DNA of 64,000 bases from Arenicola marina (taxonomy: Eukaryota; Annelida; Polychaeta; Arenicolidae), in assembly GCA_964019135.1 (NCBI GenBank), contig OZ025252.1, positions 48,210,959-48,274,958 on the forward strand, in the 5' to 3' direction. Shown piece after piece: positions 1-13,700 of the stretch (the first letter of the stretch is position 1; the number at the start of each line of letters is the position of its first letter). A program made the translations under genes and the position numbers. The notes under the pieces were generated by a model. The model saw only the letters and a program-made list of their open reading frames with translations, had not been told where the DNA came from and did not search any database.

Positions 1-450
1 GTCAGGCTCCACCTCTACCAATGGGTGGAAGTCTCATTGACATGTGTTAAGGGGGTGGCTCCACCTCTACCAATGGGTGGAAGTCTCATTGACATGTGTT
101 CGGGGTCGGGCTCCACCTCTACCAATGGGTGGAAGTGTCACTGACATGTGTTTGGGGTCGGGCTCCACCTCTACCAATGGCTGGAAGTCTCACTGACATG
201 TGTTTGGGGTCGGGCTCCACCTGTGCCAATGGGTGGAAGTCTCACTGACATGTGTTTGGGGTCGGGCTCCACCTCTACCAATGGGTGGAAGTCTCACTGA
301 CATGTGTTTGGGGTCGGGCTCCACGTGTGCCAATGGTTGGAAGTCTCACTGACATGTGTTTGGAGTCGGGCTTCACCTCTACCAATGGGTGGAAGTCTCA
401 CTGACATGTGTTTGGGGTCGGGCTCCACCGGTGCCAATGGGTACGTCGTA
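1..450. repeat. Minisatellite, 52-bp unit
   Basis: About 8.5 copies of a unit containing CCACCTCTACCAATGGGTGG and CTGACATGTGTTTGGGGTCG, cut by the left edge. Upstream of gene A; no gene seen. Confidence 0.93.
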
Positions 451-817
451 CAAGACTCAGACTAAATGTCTCTTCTCGCAAATAGAAAGGCGATACATCC
501 GGAGACTTGGCTCTTTTTTACCTTGACGATTATCATTATATGCCCTACAGGTTAACGTGTCCTACTCAGCTAACCAACTTCCACGATATTAATGAAAACA
601 CTCCACAATGAGACATTTACAGATACTCTTTTCTGTTTCAGTAAACATCACATGGATTAATAAATTTCACGTTCAAACTGTGATATTTGGTTGCCCAAGA
701 GATATCCTCCACGGGGATATCACTGGTGAATGGACATAATTTACCATGCACATAGCACAAGACATCTATAATACAATAACAAAAACCGTGGAAATAATTA
801 AAGATTTGGCGACACCC
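451..817. other. Unique sequence, no gene recognised
   Basis: AT-rich flank between two arrays. No exon, RNA gene or repeat could be supported. If gene A has a promoter or 5' UTR exon close by, it could lie here, but no core promoter motif stands out. Confidence 0.5.
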
Positions 818-1545
818 CAGTTTGTCTGGATCCCATACCCGCCCCAGTTTGTCTGGATCCCACACCTGCCCCCGTTTGTCTGGATCTCAGACCTACCCCA
901 GTTTGTCTGGATCCCACCACGGCCCCAGTTTGTTTGTCTGGATCCCACCCCGACCCCAGTTTGTCTGTCTGGATCCCACACCGGCCCTAGTTTGTCTGGA
1001 TCCCACACCGGCCCCAGTTTGTCTGGATCCCACACCGGCCCCAGTTTGTCTGGATCCCACACCGGCCCCAGTTTGTCTGGATCCCACACCCACCCCAGTT
1101 TGTCTGGATCCCACACCGGCACCAGTTTGTCTGGATCCCACACCGGCCCCAGTTTGTCTGGATCCCACACCGGCCCCAGTTTGTCTGGATCCCACACCGG
1201 CCACGGTTTGTCTAGATCCCACACCGGCCACAGTTTGTCTGGATCCCATACCGGCCCCAGTTTGTCTGGATTCCACACCTACCCCAGTTTGTCTGGATCC
1301 AACCCCGGCCCCAGTTTGTCTGGATCCCACCCCGGCCCCAGTTTGTCTGTCTGGATCCCACCCCGGCCCCAGTTTGTCTGTCTGGATCCCACACCGGCCC
1401 CAGTTTGTCTGGATCCCACACCGGCCCCAGTTTGTCTGGATCCCACACCGGCCCCAGTTTGTCTGGATCCCACACCGGCCCCAGTTTGTCTGGATCCCAC
1501 ACCGGCCACAGTTTGTCTGGATCGCACACCGGCCCCAGTTTCCCA
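818..1545. repeat. Minisatellite, 27-bp unit
   Basis: About 26 copies of GTTTGTCTGGATCCCACACC plus GGCCCCA, with some 4-bp TGTC insertions. It ends about 100 bp before the gene A start codon. The unit is 9 codons long, so several frames stay open; none is taken as coding. Confidence 0.93.
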
Positions 1546-1644
1546 TCCACGATACACACAGGTACAGTTCACCGACAACCTTACAGTGTATCATTACACC
1601 TGTTATACACCTTCCCCTCTAGGTGTCGCCACAGCAGCAGCGGC

Positions 1645-1744
1645 ATGCATTCGGACGTCCTGCTGATCCGGATAACGTCCGGGAGTCTCTGGATCACGGT
1701 CCTCGGAGTGCTGATCACCGCGTGTATCCAGGTCAACGGACAGA
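1645..1744 (+). CDS. Gene A exon 1: start codon and signal peptide
   Basis: The ATG opens a 33-residue stretch with a hydrophobic core ([13 protein letters not shown]) and ends before donor GTAAGG in phase 1. This is the first in-frame ATG. A possible acceptor (CCCTCTAG at 1615-1622) lies just upstream, so the 5' UTR may continue into another exon. Exon 1 of gene B (54482-54566) has the same role and the same phase. Confidence 0.75.
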
Positions 1745-4700
1745 GTAAGGACCACGTGATTACTTTGCCCTCGCGGTGTTAGTGTCGTGTCTCCCGACAC
1801 GCGTCCTATTCAGTGTAAATGATGAGTTATAAGGCGTGAATATTTTATCTGTCACCTGCTGCGGAGCCAAATTCAATACAGTGGATAGACTATTTCGCAT
1901 GCATCTGTTCATGTAGGATGGAATGAGTACGATACTGATTACAATGTCTTGTGTGATAACGATGAATGTCGGAATGTAGAGTGGGTGCCATGATGGAGAA
2001 ATAGGGTGGGTGTTTATTATTTTCTAATTTAAAATAAAATTTCAACTTTGTAGGACCTGAATATCCTCTAATTTTGATATATTTAGTTGTTTGGAATAGG
2101 TTCTTTTGGATCTTTGCTATCGGTTTGCTTTGATACCACCCCCAAACTAATAGCCCATAATTAAGACACCATAATATGGATGATTTATATAGCAACAGTA
2201 ATATGGGTTGTGGTATGTCTTGCTTAACACAGTGTAGGCATGCCATGTGAGGTGATTATCAATTGTTGCTCTCAAGAGACTAAAACACATTCTAGCTGCA
2301 TAGTTTGTTTGGGAAATACCCCAAAAAATTTTTTTTTCAGTATTTAGAAATAACCTATTTTCCCGTTACCCTGCTTTATTTATTGGTATTAACTTCGCTA
2401 TTTAAGTACATACGGAAAACTACCAGTGACTGGTTGATAATGAGGTGTAGAGGTTCACTGATGGCGTCTTTAAAGGGTTTTGCAAGATATTCCATCATGG
2501 ACAGAACTAGGTTTCAGTTTCAGTTCGTTTATTCTATTTAGGACATCTTTGATGTTTGTGGGTATAAACCTGTTTGATATTTAACGAGTATTTTATCGAC
2601 ATAGGTCCGAAATTGGCCGATAAAAATCATTTAGCCAATAGCTGAAGAATCCTTGTAATAAATGAAATGACATGTGAGATGTTGTATTCAGACTAGCCAT
2701 TTCAAGCCGTTGGTCATTATCAGACTAGTCATTGCAACCCGTTGGTCATTATCAGACTAGTAATTTCAACCCGTTGGTCATTATCAAACTAGTAATTTCA
2801 ACCCGTTGGTCATTATCAAACTAGTCATTTCAACCCGTTGGTCATTATCAGACTAGTCATTTCAAGCCGTTGGTCATTATCAGACTAGTCATTTCAAGTC
2901 GTTGGTCATTATCAGACTAGTCATTTCAAGTCGTTGGTCATTATCAGTATAGTCATTTCAAGTCGTTGGTCATTATCAGACTAGTCATTTCAAGTCGTTG
3001 GTCATTATCAGACTAGCCATTTCAAGTCGTTGGTCAGTATCAGACTAGTCATTTCAAGTCGTTGGTCATTATCACACTAGTCATTTCAAGTCGTTGGTCA
3101 TTATCAGACTAGTCATTTCAAGTCGTTGGTCATTATCAGACTAGTCATTTCAAGTCGTTGGTCATTATCAGACTAGTCATTTCAAGTCGTTGGTCATTAT
3201 CAGACTAGTCATTTCAAGTCGTTGGTCATTATCAGACTAGCCATTTCAAGTCGTTGGTCATTATCAGACTAGTCATTTCAAGTCGTTGGTCATTATCAGA
3301 CTAGCCATTTCAAGTCGTTGGTCATTATCAGACTAGTCATTTCAAGTCGTTGGTCATTATCAGACTAGTCATTTCAACCCGTTAACGTCATTATCAATTC
3401 GCTAATTATGATCAGACTATAAACCCGTTAGTTATGACTGGACAAGTGACCCCCCCCCCACCCCTACCCCCCCCCCCCTGCAGTGGAGTAGTATGTAGTA
3501 CATGAGGGTGTTCGGCTGTTGCAGCATGCATCAGCGGGAATGCCGTCGGTCCCGATATTATTGACAGACCCAATGACGTCACGGCCGTCCAGGACGAACA
3601 ATTCCTCGCCATCGACCAAGACATCGGTTGCCATGGCACCGTCCGGGTCAGTAACACGCCGCTCATTGTGAAGCTTAACTTATGACGCGATATGTATGTT
3701 GTTTTGTTCCACTCGCTTATCTTCCCTGTATGACATTCATGTCATGTGTAGATGTGTGTCTTCCCTGTATGACATTCATGTCATGTGTAGATGTGTGTCT
3801 TCCCTGAATGACCTTCATGTCATGTGTATATGTGTGTCTTCCCTGTATGACATTCATGTCATGTGTAGATGTGTGTCTTCCCTGAATGACCTTCATGTCA
3901 TGTGTAGATGTGTGTCTTCCCGGTATGACATTCATGTCATGTGTAGATGTGTGTCTTCCCTGTATGACATTCATGTCATGTGTAGATGTGTGTCTTCCCT
4001 GTATGACATTCATGTCATGTGCAGATGTGTGTCTTCCCTGAATGACCTTCATGTCATGTGTAGATGTGTGTCTTCCCGGTATGACATTCATGTCATGTGT
4101 AGATGTGTGTCTTCCCTAAATGACCTTCATGTCATATGTAGATGTGTGTCTTCCCTGTATGACATTCATGTCATGTGTAGATGTGTCTTCCCTGTATGAC
4201 ATTCATGTCATGCGTAGATGTGTCTTCCCTGTATGACATTCATGTCATGTGTAGATGTGTGTCTTCCCTGTATGACATTCATGTCATGTGTAGATGTGTG
4301 TCTTCCCTGTATGACATTCATGTCATGTGTAGATGTGTGTCTTCCCTGTATGACATTCATGTCATGTGTAGATGTGTGTCTTCCCTGTATGACATTCATG
4401 TCATGTGTAGATGTGTGTCTTCCCTGTATGACATTCATGTCATGTGCAGATGTGTGTCTTCCCTGAATGACCTTCATGTCATGTGTAGATGTGTGTCTTC
4501 CCGGTATGACATTCATGTCATGTGTAGATGTGTGTCTTCCCTAAATGACCTTCATGTCATATGTAGATGTGTGTCTTCCCTGTATGACATTCATGTCATG
4601 TGTAGATGTGTCTTCCCTGTATGACATTCATGTCATGTGCAGATGTGTGTCTTCCCTGTATGACATTCATGTCATGCGTAGATGTGTCTTCCCTGTATGA

Positions 4701-7700
4701 CATTCATGTCATGTGTAGATGTGTGTCTTCCCTGTGTGACATTCATGTCATGTGTAGATGTGTGTCTTCCCTGTATGACATTCATGTCATGTGCAGATGT
4801 GTGTCTTCCCTGAATGACCTTCATGTCATGTGTAGATGTGTGTCTTCCCGGTATGACATTCATGTCATGTGTAGATGTGTGTCTTCCCTAAATGACCTTC
4901 ATGTCATATGTAGATGTGTGTCTTCCCTGTATGACATTCATGTCATGTGTAGATGTGTCTTCCCTGTATGACATTCATGTCATGTGTAGATGTGTGTCTT
5001 CCCTGTATGACATTCATGTCATGTGTAGATGTGTGTCTTCCCTGAATGACCTTCATGTCATGTGTAGATGTGTGTCTTCCCTGTATGACATTCATGTCAT
5101 GTGTAGATGTGTGTCTTCCCTGAATGACCTTCATGTCATGTGTAGATGTGTGTCTTCCCGGTATGACATTCATGTCATGTGTAGATGTGTGTCTTCCCTG
5201 TATGACATTCATGTCATGTGTAGATGTGTGTCTTCCCTGTATGACATTCATGTCATGTGCAGATGTGTGTCTTCCCTGAATGACCTTCATGTCATGTGTA
5301 GATGTGTGTCTTCCCGGTATGACATTCATGTCATGTGTAGATGTGTGTCTTCCCTAAATGACCTTCATGTCATATGTAGATGTGTGTCTTCCCTGTATGA
5401 CATTCATGTCATGTGTAGATGTGTGTCTTCCCTGAATGACCTTCATGTCATGTGTATATGTGTGTCTTCCCTGTATGACATTCATGTCATGTGTAGATGT
5501 GTGTCTTCCCTGAATGACCTTCATGTCATGTGTAGATGTGTGTCTTCCCGGTATGACATTCATGTCATGTGTAGATGTGTGTCTTCCCTGTATGACATTC
5601 ATGTCATGTGTAGATGTGTGTCTTCCCTGTATGACATTCATGTCATGTGCAGATGTGTGTCTTCCCTGAATGACCTTCATGTCATGTGTAGATGTGTGTC
5701 TTCCCGGTATGACATTCATGTCATGTGTAGATGTGTGTCTTCCCTAAATGACCTTCATGTCATATGTAGATGTGTGTCTTCCCTGTATGACATTCATGTC
5801 ATGTGTAGATGTGTCTTCCCTGTATGACATTCATGTCATGCGTAGATGTGTCTTCCCTGTATGACATTCATGTCATGTGTAGATGTGTGTCTTCCCTGTA
5901 TGACATTCATGTCATGTGTAGATGTGTGTCTTCCCTGTATGACATTCATGTCATGTGTAGATGTGTGTCTTCCCTGTATGACATTCATGTCATGTGTAGA
6001 TGTGTGTCTTCCCTGTATGACATTCATGTCATGTGTAGATGTGTGTCTTCCCTGTATGACATTCATGTCATGTGCAGATGTGTGTCTTCCCTGAATGACC
6101 TTCATGTCATGTGTAGATGTGTGTCTTCCCGGTATGACATTCATGTCATGTGTAGATGTGTGTCTTCCCTAAATGACCTTCATGTCATATGTAGATGTGT
6201 GTCTTCCCTGTATGACATTCATGTCATGTGTAGATGTGTCTTCCCTGTATGACATTCATGTCATGTGCAGATGTGTGTCTTCCCTGTATGACATTCATGT
6301 CATGCGTAGATGTGTCTTCCCTGTATGACATTCATGTCATGTGTAGATGTGTGTCTTCCCTGTGTGACATTCATGTCATGTGTAGATGTGTGTCTTCCCT
6401 GTATGACATTCATGTCATGTGCAGATGTGTGTCTTCCCTGAATGACCTTCATGTCATGTGTAGATGTGTGTCTTCCCGGTATGACATTCATGTCATGTGT
6501 AGATGTGTGTCTTCCCTAAATGACCTTCATGTCATATGTAGATGTGTGTCTTCCCTGTATGACATTCATGTCATGTGTAGATGTGTCTTCCCTGTATGAC
6601 ATTCATGTCATGTGTAGATGTGTGTCTTCCCTGTATGACATTCATGTCATGTGTAGATGTGTGTCTTCCCTGAATGACCTTCATGTCATGTGTAGATGTG
6701 TGTCTTCCCTGTATGACATTCATGTCATGTGTAGATGTGTGTCTTCCCTGAATGACCTTCATGTCATGTGTAGATGTGTGTCTTCCCGGTATGACATTCA
6801 TGTCATGTGTAGATGTGTGTCTTCCCTGTATGACATTCATGTCATGTGTAGATGTGTGTCTTCCCTGTATGACATTCATGTCATGTGCAGATGTGTGTCT
6901 TCCCTGAATGACCTTCATGTCATGTGTAGATGTGTGTCTTCCCGGTATGACATTCATGTCATGTGTAGATGTGTGTCTTCCCTAAATGACCTTCATGTCA
7001 TATGTAGATGTGTGTCTTCCCTGTATGACATTCATGTCATGTGTAGATGTGTCTTCCCTGTATGACATTCATGTCATGTGCAGATGTGTGTCTTCCCTGT
7101 ATGACATTCATGTCATGCGTAGATGTGTCTTCCCTGTATGACATTCATGTCATGTGTAGATGTGTGTCTTCCCTGTATGACATTCATGTCATGTGTAGAT
7201 GTGTGTCTTTCCTGTATGACATTCATGTCATGTGTAGATGTGTGTCTTCCCTGTATGACATTCATGTCATGTGTAGATGTGTGTCTTCCCTGTATGACAT
7301 TCATGTCATGTGTAGATGTGTGTCTTCCCTGTATGACATTCATGTCATGCGTAGATGTGTCTTCCCTGTATGACATTCATGTCATGTGTAGATGTGTGTC
7401 TTCCCTGTATGACATTCATGTCATGTGTAGATGTGTGTCTTCCCTGTATGACATTCATGTCATGTGCAGATGTGTGTCTTCCCTGAATGACCTTCATGTC
7501 ATGTGTAGATGTGTGTCTTCCCGGTATGACATTCATGTCATGTGTAGATGTGTGTCTTCCCTAAATGACCTTCATGTCATATGTAGATGTGTGTCTTCCC
7601 GGTATGACATTCATGTCATGTGTAGATGTGTCTTCCCTGTATGACATTCATGTCATGTGCAGATGTGTGTCTTCCCTGTATGACATTCATGTCATGCGTA

Positions 7701-10700
7701 GATGTGTCTTCCCTGTATGACATTCATGTCATGTGTAGATGTGTGTCTTCCCTGTATGACATTCATGTCATGTGTAGATGTGTGTCTTCCCTGTATGACA
7801 TTCATGTCATGTGCAGATGTGTGTCTTCCCTGAATGACCTTCATGTCATGTGTAGATGTGTGTCTTCCCGGTATGACATTCATGTCATGTGTAGATGTGT
7901 GTCTTCCCTAAATGACCTTCATGTCATATGTAGATGTGTGTCTTCCCTGTATGACATTCATGTCATGTGTAGATGTGTCTTCCCTGTATGACATTCATGT
8001 CATGTGCAGATGTGTGTCTTTAATGTATGACATTCATGTCATGTGTAGATGTGTGTCTTCCCTGAATGACCTTCATGTCATGTGTAGATGTGTGTCTTCC
8101 CTGTATGACATTCATGTCATGTGTAGATGTGTCTTTCCTGTATGACATTCATGTCATGTGTAGATGTGTGTCTTCCCTGTTTGACCTTCATGTCATGTGT
8201 AAAGGTGTGTTTTCCCTGTATGACATTCATGTCATGTGTAAAGGTGTGTTTTCCCTGTATGACATTCATGTCATGTGTAAAGGTGTGTTTTCCCTGTATG
8301 ACATTCATGTCATGTGTAAAGGTGTGTTTCCCTGTATGACATTCATGCCATGTGTTGATATGTGTCTGAATTTATGGGTATTAATTATGCGGATTAATTA
8401 TGCATCATTAGTATAGTTTTACCGCAACTTTAGGCTTGGTCCGATAGGCTTTGACACATCGATGGAGGCCTGCTACAAGCCTCATCACGTGACACTGTTA
8501 TTGCAGGCCTGGACCTTCTATTACAATGGCTTGGACTGTCACCCGATGACCTTCCAAATATGGCGGCCAACAACGGGCGGTTACATCCTGGTGGGTCAGA
8601 ATGTGAAGGACGACTCCATATGTTCACAAGGAATAGAAGGTGGGTTACCTCCTGGTGGGACAGAATGTGAGGGACGACTCCATCTGTTCACACAGAATAG
8701 CAGGTGGGTTACATCCTGGTGGGTCAGAATGTGAGGGACGACTCCATCTGTTCACACGGAATACCAGGTGGGTTACATCCTGGTGGGTCAGAATGTGAGG
8801 GACGACTCCATCTGTTCAAGCGGAACACCAGGTGGGTTACATCCTGGTGGGTCAGAATGTGAGGGACGACTCCATCTGTTCACACAATATACCAGGTGGG
8901 TTACATCCTGGTGGGTCAGAATGTGAGGGACGACTCCATCTGTTCACACGGAATACCAGGTGGGTTACATCCTGGTGGGTCAGAATGTGAGGGACGACTC
9001 CATCTGTTCAAGCGGAACACCAGGTGGGTTACATCGCGGTGGGTCAGAATGTGAGGGACGACTCCATCTGTTCACACCATATAGCAGGTGGGTTACATCC
9101 TGGTAGGTCAGAATGCGAAGGACGACTTCATCTGTTCACACGGAATAGCAGGTGGGTTACATCCTGGTGGGTCAGAATGTGAAGGACGGCTCCATCTGTT
9201 CAAGCGTAATACCAGGTGGGTTACATCCTGGTGGGTCAGAATGTGAGGGACGACTCCATCTGTTCAAGCGGAACACCAGGTGGGTTACATCGCGGTGGGT
9301 CAGAATGTGAGGGACGACTCCATCTCTTCACACAATATACCAGGTGGGTTACAACCTGGTGGGTCAGAATGTGAGTGACGACTCCATCTTTTCACACAAT
9401 ATACCAGGTGGTTAGATCCTGGTGGGTCAGAATGTGAAGGACGACTCCATCTGTTCACAAGGAATAGCAGGTGGGTTACATCCTGGTGGGTCAAAATGTG
9501 AAGGACGACTCCATCTGTTCAAGCGTAATACCAGGTGGGTTACATCCTGGTGGGTCAGAATGTGAGGGACGACTCCATCTGTTCAAGCGGAACACCAGGT
9601 GGGTTACATCGCGGTGGGTCAGAATGTGAGGGACGACTCCATCTCTTCACACAATATACCAGGTGGGTTACAACCTGGTGGGTCAGAATGTGAAGGACGA
9701 CTCCATCTGTTCACACGGATAAGCAGGTGGGTTACATCCTTGTGGGTCAGAATGTGAAGGACGACTCCATCTGTTCACACGGATCAGCAGGTGGGTTACA
9801 TCTTTGTGGGTCAAAATGTGAGGGACAACTCCATCTGCTCACAGGAAATAGCAGGTGGGTTACATCCTTGTGGGTCAGAATGTGAAGGACGACTCCATCT
9901 GTTCACACGGATAAGCAGGTGGGTTACATCCTTGTGGGTCAGAATGTGATGGACGACTCCATCTGTTCACACGGATAAGCAGGTGGGTGACATCTTGGTG
10001 GGTCAGAATGTGAAGGACGACTCCATCTGTTCACACGGAATAACAGGTGGGTTACATCCTGGTGGGTCAGAATGTGAGGGACGACTCCATCTGTTCACAC
10101 GGATAAGCAGGTGGGTGACATCTTGGTGGGTCAGAATGTGAAGGACGACTCCATCTGTTCACACGGAATAGCAGGTGGGTTACATCCTGGTTCAGTCAGA
10201 ATGTGAAGGACGGCTCCAACTGTTCACACAGTATACCAGGTGGGTTACATCCTGGTGGGTCAGAATATGAAGGACGACTCTATCTGTTCACACGGAATAG
10301 CAGGTGGGTTACATCCTGGTGGGTTAGAATGTGGGGGATGACTCCATCTGTTCACACAATGTACCAGGTGGGTAGCATCCTGGTGGGTCACAATGTGAGG
10401 GACGACTCCATCTTTTCACACGTAATAGCAGGTGGGTTACATCCTGGTGGGTCAGAATGTGAGTGACGATTCCATCTGTTCACACAATATACCAGGTGGG
10501 TTACATCCTGGTGGGTCAGAATGTGAAGGACGACTCCATCTGTTCATACAATATACCAGGTGGGTTACATCATGGAGGGTCAGAATGTGAAGGACGACTC
10601 CATCTGTTCACACAATATACCAGGTAGGTTACATCCTGGTGGGTCAGAATGTAAAGGACGACTTCATCTGTTCATACAATATACCAGGTGGGTTACATCA

Positions 10701-13700
10701 TGGAGGGTCAGAATGTGAAGGACGACTCCATCTGTTCACACAATATACCAGGTAGGTTACATCCTGGTGGGTCAGAATATGAAGGACGACTCTATCTGTT
10801 CACACGGAATAGCAGGTGGGTTACATCCTGGTGGGTTAGAATGTGGGGGATGACTCCATCTGTTCACACAATGTACCAGGTGGGTAGCATCCTGGTGGGT
10901 CACAATGTGAGGGACGACTCCATCTTTTCACACGTAATAGCAGGTGGGTTACATCCTGGTGGGTCAGAATGTGAGTGACGATTCCATCTGTTCACACAAT
11001 ATACCAGGTGGGTTACATCCTGGTGGGTCAGAATGTGAAGGACGACTCCATCTGTTCATACAATATACCAGGTGGGTTACATCATGGAGGGTCAGAATGT
11101 GAGTGACGATTCCATCTGTTCACACAATATACCAGATGGGTAGCATCCTGGTGGGTCAGAATGTGAGGGACGACTCCATCTGTTCACAAAATATACCAGG
11201 TGGGTTACATCCTGGTGGGACAGAACGCGAGGGACGACTCCATCTGTTCACACGGAATAGCAGGTGGGTTACATCCTGGTGGGTCAGAATGTGAAGGACG
11301 ACTCCATCAGTTCGCACGGAATACCAGGTGGGTTACAGCCTGGTAGCTCAGAATGTGAGTGACGACTCCATCTTTTCACACAATATACCAGGTGGTTAGA
11401 TCCTGGTGGGTCAGAATGTGAAGGACGACTCCATCTGTTCACACGGATAAGCAGGTGGGTGACATCTTGGTGGGTCAGAATGTGAAGGACGACTCCATCT
11501 GTTCACACGGAATAGCAGGTGGGTTACATCCTGGTTTAGTCAGAATGTGAAGGACGGCTCCAACTGTTCACACAATATACCAGGTGGGTTACATCCTGGT
11601 GGGTCAGAATATGAAGGACGACTCCATCTGTTCACACAATATACCAGGTGGGTAGCATCCTGGTGGGTCACAATGTGAGGGACGACTCCATCTTTTCACA
11701 CGTAATAGCAGGTGGGTTACATCCTGGTGGGTCAGAATGTGAGTGACGATTCCATCTGTTCACACAATATACCAGATGGGTTACATCCTGGTGGGTCAGA
11801 ATGTGAAGGACGACTCCATCTGTTCACACAATATACCAGGTGGGTTACATCCTGGAGGGTCAGAATGTGAAGGACGACTCCATCTGTTCACACAATATAC
11901 CAGGTAGGTTACATCCTGGTGGGTCAGAATGTAAAGGACGACTTCATGTGTTCACACAATATCCCAGATGGGTAGCATCCTGGTGGGTCAGAATGTGAGG
12001 GACGACTCCATCTGTTCACACAATATACCAGGTGGGTTACATCCTGGTGGGTCAGAATGTGAGTGACGACTCCATCTGTTCACACGGATAAGCAGGTGGT
12101 TAGATCCTGGTGGGTCAGAATGTGAAGGACGACTCCATCTGTTCACACGGATAAGCAGGTGGGTGACATCTTGGTGGGTCAGAATGTGAAGGACGACTCC
12201 ATCTGTTCACACGGAATAGCAGGTGGGTTACATCCTGGTTTAGTCAGAATGTGAAGGACGGCTCCAACTGTTCACACAATATACCAGGTGGGTTACATCC
12301 TGGTGGGTCAGAATATGAAGGACGACTCCATCTGTTCACACAATATACCAGGTGGGTAGCATCCTGGTGGGTCACAATGTGAGGGACGACTCCATCTTTT
12401 CACACGTAATAGCAGGTGGGTTACATCCTGGTGGGTCAGAATGTGAGTGACGATTCCATCTGTTCACACAATATACCAGGTGGGTTACATCCTGGTGGGT
12501 CAGAATGTGAAGGACGACTCCATCTGTTCACACAATATACCAGGTGGGTTACATCCTGGAGGGTCAGAATGTGAAGGACGACTCCATCTGTTCACACAAT
12601 ATACCAGGTAGGTTACATCCTGGTGGGTCAGAATGTAAAGGACGACTTCATGTGTTCACACAATATCCCAGATGGGTAGCATCCTGGTGGGTCAGAATGT
12701 GAGGGACGACTCCATCTGTTCACACAATATACCAGGTGGGTTACATCCTGGTGGGTCAGAATGTGAGGGACGACTCCATCTGTTCACACGGAATAGCAGG
12801 TGGGTTACATCCTGGTGGGTCAGAATGTGAGGGACGACTCCATCTGTTCACACAATATACCAGGTGGGTTACATCCTGGTGGGTCAGAATGTGAAGGACG
12901 ACTCCATCTGTTCACACGGAATAGCAGGTGGGTTACATCCTGGTGGGTCAGAATGTGAGTGACGACTCCATCTGTTCACACATTATACCAGGTGGGTTAC
13001 ATCCTGGTGGGTCAGAATGTGAAGGACGACACCATCTGTTCACACAATATACCAGGTGGGTTACATCCTGGAGGGTCAGAATGTGAAGGACGACTCCATC
13101 TGTTCACACAATATACCAGATGGGTTACATCCTGGAGGGTCAGAATGTGAAGGACGACTCCATCTGTTCACACAATATACCAGGTGGGTTACATCCTGGT
13201 GGGTCAGAATGTGAAGGACGACTTCATGTGTTCACACAATATACCAGATGGGTAGCATCCTGGTGGGTCACAATGTGAGGGAAGACTCCATCTGTTCACA
13301 CGGAATAGCAGATGGGTTACATCCTGGTGGGTCAGAATGTGAGGGACGGCTCCATCTGTTCACACAATATACCAGGTGGGTTACATCCTGGTGGGTTAGA
13401 ATGTGAAGGACGACTTCATCTGTTCACACCGAATAGCAGTTGGGTTACATCCTGGTCGGTCAGAATGTGTTGGACGGCTCCATCTGTTCACCCAATACAC
13501 CAGGTGGGTTACATCCTGGTGGGTCAGAATGTGAGGGACTACTCCATCTGTTCACACAATATACCAAGTGGGTTACATCCTGGTGGGTCAGAATGTGAGG
13601 GACGACTCCATCTGTTGACACAATATACCAGGTAGGTTACATTCTGGTGGGTCAGAATGTGAAGGACGAGTCCATCTCTTCACACCATATACCAGGTAGG

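Noticed and set aside
746-1666. 306-codon frame reaching into the first exon
   Set aside because: Made of the 27-bp array. It uses a different frame from the signal-peptide ORF starting at 1645.
3696-8416. Many frames encoding [13 protein letters not shown]-type repeats
   Set aside because: A 39-bp unit is 13 codons. No start context, splice-phase link or homology supports translation.
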